Origin: Okeania sp. KiyG1 | GTDB lineage: Bacteria > Cyanobacteriota > Cyanobacteriia > Cyanobacteriales > Microcoleaceae | Direction: 5' to 3' | NCBI RefSeq assembly: GCF_014132355.1 | Contig: NZ_BLZO01000113.1 | Location: forward strand, 1-64,000 | DNA: 64,000 nucleotides | Part shown: positions 55,593 to 64,000 of the stretch, in pieces | Layout: every line of letters starts with the position of its first letter | Position numbering within the stretch: the first letter of the stretch is position 1 | Notes under the pieces: model-generated | Told to the model about the DNA's origin: nothing | Seen by the model: only the letters and a program-made list of their open reading frames with translations | Database searches by the model: none | Position numbers and translations under genes: made by a program

Positions 55593-56996
55593 ATGACCAC
55601 AACTACAAGGTTTAATTCTTATCTGATGGGCAACTTCGCCCCAGTGAGTGAAGAAATTACCTCTGATAACTTAGAAATCAAAGGCGAACTTCCTAGAGAT
55701 TTGTCAGGAATGTATGTTCGTAATGGCCCTAACCCTCAATTTACCCCTCTAGGTAAATATGACTGGATGGATGGTGATGGAATGCTGCATGGAGTGAGAA
55801 TTAGTGGTGGTAAGGCAGAATATAGAAATCGTTATGTGCGGACAGGAGGTTTTGAAGTTGAACGAGATTTGGGTCATGCGGTCTGGAGTGGAAGATTAGA
55901 ACCGCCTCAAGTTTGTAATCCTTACGGGCCGTATAAAAATGTATCTAACAGTAGTGTAAGTTATCACAATGGCAAATTATTAGCTTTTTGGGAAGCAGGG
56001 TTGCCTTACGCAGTTGAAGTTCCTAGTTTAGAAACAATTGGTCCATATTTGTGCGATGGTTACTTGGATTCTACTTTCACTTCTCATCCGAAAGTCGATC
56101 CTATGACTGGAGAATTAATATTTTTTGGTTACGCTCTTGATGCGCCTCCTTATTTAAAGTATGGGGTGATTTCTAGTAATGGTGAGTTGCTACAAATAGT
56201 ACCTATTAATATACCCGTGGCCAGCGGGCCACATGACTTTGCCATTACAAAAAATTATACTATTTTGATAGATTTACCATTGAGATTCCGTCCAGAACGA
56301 GTAGAGCAAGGTTTACCTGGTTGGATTTTTGAGAAGGGAGTGCCAAGTCGGTTTGGTATTTTGCCTCGGTATGGAAATAATGAAGATATTCAATGGTTTG
56401 AAGCTCTTCCTTGCTATATCAATCATGTTTTGAATGCTTATGAAGATGGGGATGAGGTAATACTGTATGGTTGTCGGATGAGTTCAACTCATTCCTATGC
56501 TAGTAACTTTAGAGGTAGAGACCCTGATGAGAATATTCCTCGAATGTATGGTTGGGCATTTAATCTCAAGACTGGTGCTGTGAGAGAGGGAATGTTAGAT
56601 AAAAGACCATCGGAGTTTCCTTCTATTAATCATCGTTTTGTCGGACGAGAGATGCGTTATGGTTACACTTCTAGGATGGCTTCACTGCAACCCTTGTTTG
56701 ATGGGATTATTAAGTATGATTTTTATACTGGTAGGTCAATAACCCATGATTTTCAGGAACAACGTTACGGGGGTGCTGTAACATTTGCGCCGAGAATAGG
56801 TGCTATTGATGAGGATGATGGTTGGTTACTAACGTTTGTGTATGATGAGAAAGATAAACGTTCTGAGTTATTGGTAATAGATGCTCAGAATATGAGAGAA
56901 GATCCTGTGGCACGAGTTATGTTACCTCAGAGAGTTCCTTATGGTTTTCATGGCACTTGGATATCTGAGATGCAATTGATAAATAGGGCTTGTTGA
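55593..56996 (+). CDS. Carotenoid oxygenase (RPE65/CCD family), 467 aa
   Basis: Four iron-binding His are visible: TSHPKVD (His 165), GPHDFAIT (His 214), INHVLNAYEDG (His 278) and YGFHGTW (His 453), with YVRNGPNPQF near 41 and DGDGMLHGV near 60, both typical. The family cleaves carotenoids or apocarotenoids with non-heme Fe(II) and O2 to give apocarotenals; the exact substrate cannot be told. ATG at 55593 follows cacaggagcaatagatt, with AGGAG as a good ribosome binding site. The last residues INRAC and the stop are encoded by the AGGGCTTGTTGA end of MITE family 3, so the natural C-terminal few residues were probably replaced. Confidence 0.9.
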   Translation: MTTTTRFNSYLMGNFAPVSEEITSDNLEIKGELPRDLSGMYVRNGPNPQFTPLGKYDWMDGDGMLHGVRISGGKAEYRNRYVRTGGFEVERDLGHAVWSGRLEPPQVCNPYGPYKNVSNSSVSYHNGKLLAFWEAGLPYAVEVPSLETIGPYLCDGYLDSTFTSHPKVDPMTGELIFFGYALDAPPYLKYGVISSNGELLQIVPINIPVASGPHDFAITKNYTILIDLPLRFRPERVEQGLPGWIFEKGVPSRFGILPRYGNNEDIQWFEALPCYINHVLNAYEDGDEVILYGCRMSSTHSYASNFRGRDPDENIPRMYGWAFNLKTGAVREGMLDKRPSEFPSINHRFVGREMRYGYTSRMASLQPLFDGIIKYDFYTGRSITHDFQEQRYGGAVTFAPRIGAIDEDDGWLLTFVYDEKDKRSELLVIDAQNMREDPVARVMLPQRVPYGFHGTWISEMQLINRAC

Positions 56997-57310
56997 AAAA
57001 GTTTTTTTAAGGAGTAGGGGAGTTAGGGGAGTGAGGGAGTAGGGGAGTGGGGTCAATTTATCGTCAAGGGAGAAAAATTGTATCCTTTGAAATTTTGAAA
57101 TTTCGTACATCTTGCTAGAGTTAGTTAACCAAAAAGATAGAGTTTTAAATATTTTCTGGCGACAATGAATTAGCCCTGCTCTACAAAAGTGACTCCTAAA
57201 TTCAGCAATTCTGACTTCTGGCTACTGACTCCTAATTTGAGGCAGACAAGAGCCAAAAAATCACTCTGACAATTCTTCCTACCACCTACTCTATAATTCT
57301 CCGTCCTTCG
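56997..57310. repeat. Spacer beginning with a MITE family 3 end
   Basis: From 56986 the agggcttgttgaaaaagt end overlaps the carotenoid oxygenase stop, followed by aggagtaggggagttagggg runs and unique DNA up to the TnpB element. The opposite MITE end was not found, so the element is truncated. Confidence 0.55.
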
Positions 57311-58739
57311 TGACATACTCCCACACTAAGCTGACGCTATAGTGTGGGCTTCTCGTTTCGTAGCCCCGGTATCCCGTCGGGCTCCACGAGCTTTAAGGAC
57401 GGAATGCCCTACCGCCCTATTTTTTATATTTATTGCTGCATTTAAGTCGCGGTCTATGACAATACCGCAGTGTGGGCAAGAATGAGTTCGTATGTTTAAT
57501 TCTTTCGGGACTTTTCCACCGCAATTCGAGCAATCTTGGCTGGTATTTTGAGGATTCACTGCTATAGTTTTCACCTCCAGCATTTTCGGCTTTGACAGTT
57601 AAAATAGTTAGAAATTGTCCCCAGCCAGCATCATTAATTGATTTACTCAAACGAGTCTTTGCTAGCCCTTTAATGTTTAAATTTGCCTCCGGCACGCCGC
57701 TCCGCGTCTACATAGGCGATAACTTCGGCTTTTGATAATAATTCATTAGCTTTTTTGAAATGAAAGTCTTTACGTTTATCGGCTACCTTTTTGTGTTGTT
57801 TCGCTACAGATAGAAGAGCTTTTAACCATCTTTTGCTACCTTTCTTTTTACGAGATAAACGTTTCTGTAGAGTCTTTAATCGCTGCTGAGATTTTCGGTA
57901 GTATTGAGGAATCGGGACTGATTCTCCTTCACTTGTTACTAAGAATTCCTTCAACCCCATATCAATTCCCAGAGTATTTTTTAATGTAGGTTCCACTTTA
58001 GTTGTTAAAGCTGGAACCGATCTGTCTTCTAGGGATAAAGTTACATAATAACCATCTGCTTTACGACTAATTGTTACTGTTTTAATTTGAAAACCATCAG
58101 GTAACTGTCGATGTTTAATCAACTTAATGTTGCCTATTTTTGGCAAATTAATTTGATTTCCTTCAATACAGTTTTGTTTGATTTGAGGATAAGTAAAACT
58201 ACGATAACGTCCTTTTCCTTTAAACCTTGGTTTTCCTAATTTCTGCCCATTTTTGTCTGCTGTCAACCATCTATCAAAGGCAAGTTTAACCCGTTTTATG
58301 CAATCTTGACATACCTGAGAGTGAATTAGTTTGTACTCAGGAAACTTGTCTTTGGTATTGACCAAATCTCGTTTTTGAGAGTAATAATTTGGATTATCTC
58401 TTAGTTGAGGAATTGGCATCACTAAAGGGCAAGCGTTAACTGGACAACGGTTTTCTGACCACCATGAAAACCTTTCACCCAACCGATAGTTGTACTGCCG
58501 ACGCAACGATTCCAACCACAATTCTATTGTGGCTATTTGTTCTTTGTTGGGCCTTAATTTATATTGGTAGGCAGTGCGCATGGTGGAAATTTTCTGGGGT
58601 TATTGCAATATCATAATACAAGTTTTTCAACTAGGGCGAAGGTTTTTGCTGAGATATCATGCAAATTGAATCGGCATCGAACCCATTCAATTGGCCGCCG
58701 ATTCATCTGGTCGCCAAATCACAGATTATGGCGTGAGGC
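57311..58739 (-). mobile_element. IS200/IS605-type TnpB-only element, lineage A, copy 2 (inverted)
   Basis: Full-length copy of the element at 53813-55241 in opposite orientation. The left end is at 58739 (GCCTCACGCCATAATCTGTG) and the right end at 57311 (agtatgtca). The two copies, 2 kb apart and inverted, flank the carotenoid oxygenase gene. Confidence 0.82.
57326..58581 (-). pseudogene. tnpB: TnpB lineage A, copy 2, two frameshifts
   Basis: The first frame runs from ATG 58581 to about 57700 and ends [12 protein letters not shown] because the RuvC-II repeat insertion is 2 bp shorter than in copy 1 (gcggagcggcgtgccgga). A second frame carries [40 protein letters not shown] third, from about 57583 to 57326, carries [23 protein letters not shown] and [10 protein letters not shown]. 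Both lesions would have to be corrected for a full protein. Confidence 0.85.
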
Positions 58740-58820
58740 TCAAGGGCGATCTAGCTAACTCCTGAGGACTGACTCCTAATTATTTAGTCCAACGATTTTG
58801 ACTTTGTTCTAGATGTTCTA

Positions 58821-59212
58821 TTGACATCCTCCCGACGCTGCACTTGCGTGACAGCGCGGGATTCCCTAGCATCACTGTTAGGGGCTTTCTGCTTCAATGC
58901 ACCCGTATATGCGAGATTTACTCTCAGAAGGTCTTACGGTCGCTCCACAGACTGACACTGCGAGTCCCGCAGCCTTCTTGGTGGGCGTTCCCTTGCGTCT
59001 GACGCCGACGCGGGTTCCCATCCGCAAAATATTTATACTTGCGTTGATATCCCGGTCATGGTGAGTAGCACATTCAGGACAATCCCACTCTCTAATATTG
59101 AGAGGCAATTTTTCTACTACATGACCACAATTAGAACAGCGCTTGGAACTAGGGAAGTATCGGTCAATTTTGACTAACTTCCGTCCATACCAATCAGCCT
59201 TGTATTCTAACA
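58821..59212 (-). pseudogene. tnpB: TnpB lineage B remnant with omega-RNA/right end
   Basis: Encodes LEYKADWYGRKLVKIDRYFPSSKRCSNCGHVVEKLPLNIREWDCPECATHHDRDINASINILRMGTR, nearly the same as the C-terminus of the TnpB at 11072-12421. The cut is at 59211, where the duplicated actttggaaaaagtaagg block begins. The right end (gggaggatgtcaa, minus strand) is intact, with guide tagaacatctagaac. Confidence 0.85.
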
Positions 59213-60003
59213 CTTTGGAAAAAGTAAGGCAGAAGGCAGGAGGCAGCTATGCTGTTTGCACAGCATTCCGTAGGAAAGGCAGAAGGAAAGAAAAGGTTAG
59301 AAGAGAGAAAGTTTTTTGATTGCGCTTTCCATTCAATGCAGGCATAAAATTCTGGAATATCCCCAGATAATTCCCACTTTCTTCCTACTGACTCCTGACT
59401 CCTAACTCCTAAATTATTTAGTCCAACGATTTTGACTTTGCTCTAAATGTTCTAATAATTCTTGTTTATTCAAAGAAGGTTTTTACAAATCAAGCCTTGG
59501 CAAACTAACCCTACAGAATTTTTGGGTAAATCTGTTTCAACTTTATAAATAGTAGTAGGAAAATACTGAGTAATTAAACTAGATATTTCTGCTTCAGAGG
59601 TTCTAACTAAGGTTTGATTTCTATACCAGTCAAGGGCAATAAATAAACTTGGGCAAGCTTGAGGAGATTGTTTCATTATGCTGCTAAAAGCTGTTAAAGC
59701 TGACTCAGCTCGGTCGAGATAATATAATTCTTCGGTTAGCAAAGATAGACGTACTAAATTAGCAACTGCTATGCCATTTGCTGCGGGAATTGCATTGTCT
59801 ATATAGTTCCGTTCTCGTAATATTAATTCTCCACTAACGTCGCTCGGTGAATTGTAATAACCTGCTGCTTCTAAACTCCATAAAAATTTATCAAATTCAT
59901 CTTGTAATTTTACGGCTGTTTCTAGCCAATAATTAGTATTTGATGAAGTAATAGAAGCCTGTTGTAAGTCTAGCAAAGCTTTTATAAATAAAGCACAGTC
60001 TTC
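59211..60003. repeat. Segmental tandem duplication, first copy (about 790 bp)
   Basis: The block starting cactttggaaaaagtaaggc at 59211 recurs at 60004. It comprises a purine-rich segment (agaaagttttttgattgcgctttcc) and the last ~600 bp of the DUF255 gene. The first copy has an extra micro-repeat (gtttgcacagcattccgtagg) and a run of clustered differences near 59780-59815. Confidence 0.88.
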
Positions 60004-60006
60004 CAC
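59404..60006 (-). pseudogene. Duplicated 3' fragment of the DUF255/YyaL gene
   Basis: Corresponds to residues about 330-528 of the neighbouring gene ([23 protein letters not shown] ... [12 protein letters not shown]), but a T-run one base shorter shifts the frame so it ends KNLL at 59470, and the remaining codons ([17 protein letters not shown]) are out of frame to about 59404. It has no promoter or 5' part and so is a relic. Confidence 0.85.
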
Positions 60007-60176
60007 TTTGGAAAAAGTAAGGCAGAAGACAGAAGGAAAGAAAAGGTTAGAAGGGAGAAAGTTTTTTGATTGCGCTTTCCATTCAATGCAGCCATAAAAT
60101 GCTGGAATATCCCCTGATAATTCCTACTTTCTTCCTACTGACTCCCAACTTCTGACTCCTGAGGGCTGACTCGTAA

Positions 60177-61789
60177 TTATTTAGTCCAACGATTTTGACT
60201 TTGCTCTAAATGTTCTAATAATTCTTGTTTATTCAAAGAAGGTTTTTTACAAATCAAGCCTTGGCAAACTAACCCTACAGAATTTTTGGGTAAATCTGTT
60301 TCAACTTTATAAATAGTAGTAGGAAAATACTGAGTAATTAAACTAGATATTTCTGCTTCAGAGGTTCTAACTAAGGTTTGATTTCTATACCAGTCAAGGG
60401 CAATAAATAAACTTGGGCAAGCTTGAGGAGATTGTTTCATTATGCTGCTAAAAGCTGTTAAAGCTGACTCAGCTCGGTCGAGATAATATAATTCTTCGGT
60501 TAGCAAAGATAGACGTACTAAATTAGCAACTGCTATGCCATTTGCTGCGGGAGTTGCATTATCAATGTAATTACGTTCTCGTAATATTAATTCTCCACTA
60601 ACGTCGCTCGGTGAATTGTAATAACCTGATGCTTCTAAACTCCATAAAAATTTATCAAATTCATCTTGTAATTTTACTGCTGTTTCTAGCCAATAATTAG
60701 TATTTGATGAAGTAATAGAAGCCTGTTGTAAGTCTAGCAAAGCTTTTATAAATAAAGCATAGTCTTCTGACTGTGCCATTACTGCCACTTTACCTTCATA
60801 ATTTAATCGATGAAAACGTTGGTCAACCCACTGATTTTTGATGATGAAATTAGCAGCATTAACGGCTAATTCTAGATATTCTGAATTGTTAAATACTGTG
60901 GCTGATCGTGCTAACCCAGAAATCATTAAACTATTCCAAGCAACAATCATTTTAGTGTCTGTTACTGCCGGAATTCTACCAGGCCAATTATTATTTTTTG
61001 CTTCTTGATTATTGGTTGCTGGTTGGAAAGTTTCTACAGAAAAAGGTTTGGCTCCATACCGTAATTCAAACAGTTTAGATAGGGAATTTTCTAGAGTTTC
61101 ACTTAACTCTCCTACTTGCTTTCTTTGTAAGACAATTTTTCCCTCGAAATTTCCTGTAGATGTTATGAAAAATTGTTCTGATAGTTCAGATAATTCTTCT
61201 GAGGTTAATAATTTTTCTAATTCTTGATAATTCCAAATATAGAATGCACCTTCTTCCGGTTCAGCTTCATCTGGAGTGGTAAAACTATCAGCATCTTGAG
61301 CAGCATAAAAAAATCCGTCTGGTGCAGTCATTTCTCGTTTTAGCCAATTTATTGTGCCAATAATTCCTCGTTTAAAAGCTGGTTCTTGATGTCCTGCACT
61401 CCATAAATTAGCTAAATATTCAACAATTTGACCGTTATCGTAGAGCATTTTTTCAAAGTGGGGAACTGTCCAAGTTGCATCTACTGTATAACGATGAAAA
61501 CCTCCGGCAACATGGTCATAAATTCCTCCTAATGACAGATGTAATCCTCGTTGTAAACAAATTTGATTACCATCATATTGAGATTCAAAATTAAACTTTG
61601 TTCCTTGTAATGCTGCTTGTCCATAAGGTATCATGGGAAAGCTTTGTTGAGAGTAGCGATCGCTGATAATTGCGGTACTAACTTCTAAACCTTTTTGCAG
61701 TATTTCTTGGCTTAAATCTTCTGCTTCTGGTAATAAAACTGATTTTCTTAATCCCTCTAACATTTCGGATTTTAAGTCGTTAAGTTTAT
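60177..61789 (-). CDS. DUF255/YyaL thioredoxin-domain protein, C-terminal part after a frameshift
   Basis: 528 residues from [11 protein letters not shown]. They cover the six-hairpin glycosidase-like part of the YyaL/SPATA20 family: [91 protein letters not shown] and [16 protein letters not shown]. The function of the family is unclear. Codons before the ATG ([11 protein letters not shown]) continue the upstream gene in this frame, so it is the second part of one ~685-residue protein. The C-terminus is complete (NRWTK). Confidence 0.87.
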
Positions 61790-62239
61790 TTTTTCAATGT
61801 CATAAAATCCCCTAATTTTTTGCAAAACTTCTAAAAATCCTGGTCGTCCATAACGAGGTTCAACAGGGAAATAAGTTCCACCAACAAAAGGTGTTAAATC
61901 ATCAGGAGTTAAGAATATATTTAACGGCCAACCACCCTGTCCTGTTAACATTTGTAATGCTTGCATATAGATACTATCTACATCAGGTCGTTCTTCTCGA
62001 TCTACTTTTATTGGTAAAAATTTTTCATTCAAATATTGGGCGATTTTTTCATCAGAAAAAGCTTCTCCTTCCATAACGGTACACCAATGACAACTTGAAT
62101 AACCAATTGATAGAAAAATTGGTTTATCTTCTCGCCGTGCAGTTTCTAAAGCTTCTTCACTCCACGGCCACCAATCTACAGGATTTTCTGCGTGTTTGCG
62201 GAGATAAAGACTTTGAGATTTAGCTAAACGATTGGTCAT
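61772..62239 (-). CDS. DUF255/YyaL thioredoxin-domain protein, N-terminal part
   Basis: 155 residues: [61 protein letters not shown], with the CHWC redox-like motif at 50-53 in a thioredoxin fold, and [19 protein letters not shown] and [14 protein letters not shown] as conserved segments. The frame fails at A6 (gaaaaaataaac on the minus strand, about 61790-61798): with seven A residues it would continue [15 protein letters not shown] into the next frame. It is a frameshift mutation, a sequencing error, or A-run slippage. Confidence 0.87.
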   Translation of the reverse strand: MTNRLAKSQSLYLRKHAENPVDWWPWSEEALETARREDKPIFLSIGYSSCHWCTVMEGEAFSDEKIAQYLNEKFLPIKVDREERPDVDSIYMQALQMLTGQGGWPLNIFLTPDDLTPFVGGTYFPVEPRYGRPGFLEVLQKIRGFYDIEKINLTT

Positions 62240-64000
62240 TTTTTCTTACTCCCTAGTTATTGTTAATACTGTCAATTATTCTGGTACTTTGAAAAGTAGA
62301 TGATTAACATTTCCGCAGATTATAACGTATTTATGATTTTTGGGGCTTGATTTGGATAAAGTATTATGATTAAATTTCAATATTCATTCTTTATTTACTA
62401 AACAAAATTCTTTGAATTAATTGATATTTCATTCTTTTTTATTGTCGCTTGAAAAGGTGGATGAAAAAGAATTGATTCACATTTTTTATTTTATTCAATA
62501 ATTAATTATGAATGTTCAATTGTCACTTATACCTAAAAGGAAGAGGATTATTATAATCAAATAAATTGTTGATTTTTTGTTTGAAAAACAATATTAATTA
62601 CCGAATAATTAATCATTAATCATTATTAATTAAATAATTAGGGTTAAAAGCCTCCCCTTTCAAGGGGAAAATAAAGAAATAATATTTCCTTATGTTCAAT
62701 TCCGTACGGAATTAAATAAAAGGAAATATCCTAGCACTTTTCTCTTGGTCGATTGGATATGGCGAGGAGACCTCGCCATCCCTCGACCGCTTTTTTCCCT
62801 TAAAAGGGAGGCTTCAAGGCGCGAATTATTTAATTATTAATTATTAATTATTCGGTAATTTGAGTTATCAGTTATCCGTTGTAATCCAGGAACTATACCC
62901 TTTTGACGTAACAGCCTCTTTCTATCTATATTTTAGTAATCGTAATTTATCTTTCTATTTACTCTCAAAAATTATCAATATTTCATTAATTGATAATTGA
63001 TAATAGATAATTGATAATTACCTCGGGTTTTAACCGCTACGGAATTGAATAAAAGGAAATATCCTAGCACTTTTCTCTTGGTCGATTGGATATGGCGAGG
63101 AGACCTCGCCATCCCTCGACCGCTTTTTTCCCTTAAAGGGGAGGCTTCAAGGCGCGAATTATTTAATTATTAATTATTAATTATTCGGTAATTTGAGTTA
63201 TCAGTTATCCGTTGTAATCCAGGAACTATACCCTTTTGACGTAACAGCCTCTTTCTATCTATATTTAAGGGTATTTTTTGCTGCTGTTTTGTCTAAGTCC
63301 TGATAAGATAAATCAAATCTTAACTATATATTAGTAATCGTAATTTATCTTTCTATTTACTCTCAAAAATCATCAATATTTCATTAATTGATAATTGATA
63401 ATGGATAATTGATAATTACCTCTGGTTAAAACCGCTACGGAATTGAAAATAAGGAGATATTATTTCTTTATTTTCCTCTTAAAAGGGTCGGCTTTAAACC
63501 AGAATTATTTAATGATTAATAATTAATAATTCGGTAATGCCAATGACCAAAAGCAATGCGATACTTGTGAAACACTTCAATTATTAAGTAAATGATGCAA
63601 GAAAAATCATTTTTGTAATTATTATTAGCTAGTTAGCATTGATTATTATGATGTTAACTTCTCCCTGTAAGGACGTTGTATGCAACGTCACTACCTACTT
63701 ATCCTTCTGGAAGTCTACCCTTTTAAGGAGATAAAAAAAGAGGGTGCATCTCATATTTACAAAAATACTTTTTCCTATATATTCTCTGTTGTCTTTCGGA
63801 GCTGTTGCCTGTTGCCTAAAAGCGATAAATTTTTGGCTTTATTCAGAATTGAGATGCACCTAAACAAAGATAATTTCGTATTTTCTTGCCTCCTTATTGC
63901 AGAGGTACTGTTAACTGATAACTGAAATGACTTCCAATTTTTTCCTTCCTCAATAATTTATGAATTACTCAAGAAGAAACTTCCATAAAATTGCTATCCA
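62240..64000. repeat. 1.7 kb of dispersed repeats, no supported gene
   Basis: Two consecutive copies of a ~340-bp block (62690-63022 and 63035-63420). Each consists of ggaattgaataaaaggaaat, the hairpin tcgattggatatggcgagg...cctcgccatccctcgaccgctttttt, ttaattattaattattaatt, ttatcagttatccgttgtaa and taatcgtaatttatctttc. The second copy has an extra ~65 bp (63267-63330) holding one end of MITE family 1 (ttttttgctgctgttttgtc-taagtcc). A third, partial unit starts near 63400. An 81-codon frame at 63680-63925 overlaps repeat text and is not supported. Confidence 0.7.

Noticed and set aside
63680-63925. 81-codon frame near the window end
   Set aside because: Overlaps gttgcctgttgcc and ggtactgttaactgataactg repeat text; no features.
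1-64000. tRNA, rRNA or reverse transcriptase genes
   Set aside because: No tRNA T-loop/cloverleaf pattern, rRNA sequence or YxDD-containing reverse transcriptase frame was noticed on reading both strands; a tRNA scan and profile search would be needed to exclude them fully.

Overview
The window looks like chromosome from a filamentous, low-GC marine cyanobacterium of the Trichodesmium/Okeania type. This is inferred from the AT-rich composition, scattered HIP1-type GCGATCGC octamers, typically cyanobacterial proteins (NTRC thioredoxin reductase-thioredoxin fusion, carotenoid oxygenase, DUF1350, DUF1361 and DUF2808 proteins, PP2C/anti-sigma pair), a diversity-generating-retroelement (DGR) style variable protein, and very large repeat-filled intergenic spaces. 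No rRNA, tRNA, CRISPR array or reverse transcriptase gene was seen.

Layout. 1-5 kb: the end of a YlqF/RbgA GTPase gene, a complete IS200/IS605-type TnpB gene whose right end touches the stop codon of a SnoaL-like gene, then six tandem ~140-bp units each carrying an inverted repeat. 4.8-8.4 kb: an NLR-like NB-ARC/WD40 protein split by one frameshift at a slippery T-run. 8.8-15.3 kb: a cyclic-peptide-type ABC exporter, a relic of the 5' end of an unrecognised gene, a TnpB element sitting inside a repeat unit, the intact unrecognised gene (12790-13683), and five ~285-bp tandem repeats. 15.3-16.8 kb: a kinase-N-lobe/FGE-sulfatase fusion gene with a DGR-like variable region, interrupted by a 203-bp MITE. 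18-23 kb: two tandem CPA2 antiporter/UspA paralogues. 23.8-28.2 kb: two small paralogous probable envelope proteins, a response-regulator/PP2C phosphatase diverging from an RsbW-like kinase, a TnpB remnant and a DUF1350 hydrolase-like protein.

28.5-32.1 kb is an IS graveyard: a TnpB gene split by a decayed IS630, and a decayed TnpB-related gene. 32.4-39 kb: queC with a DUF2808 gene upstream, 5-formyl-THF cyclo-ligase, a TerB-like protein, an aldo/keto reductase and an HNH-AP2 endonuclease. 39-42.6 kb is essentially gene-free and ends in four near-identical copies of an exactly 216-bp repeat abutting tldD. 44-50 kb: a DUF1361 membrane protein, an SbmA/BacA-type ABC transporter and NTRC. 50.6-59.2 kb: an IS1-type relic, TnpB relics, a methyltransferase, two copies plus a miniature version of one TnpB element, and a carotenoid oxygenase. 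59.2-62.2 kb: a DUF255/YyaL thioredoxin-domain gene with one frameshift, whose 3' end has been duplicated in tandem. 62.2-64 kb: repeats only.

The main theme is extreme mobile and repeat load. At least four MITE-like families, a dispersed terminator-like hairpin, ~20-30-bp micro-repeats that have entered coding sequences, and at least three TnpB lineages with recognisable 3' omega-RNA regions have reshaped gene ends, starts and reading frames. The most interesting candidates are the DGR-type target gene, the tandem inverted-repeat array before the split NLR-like gene, the orphan gene with its own repeat family, and the micro-repeats inserted inside transposon genes.
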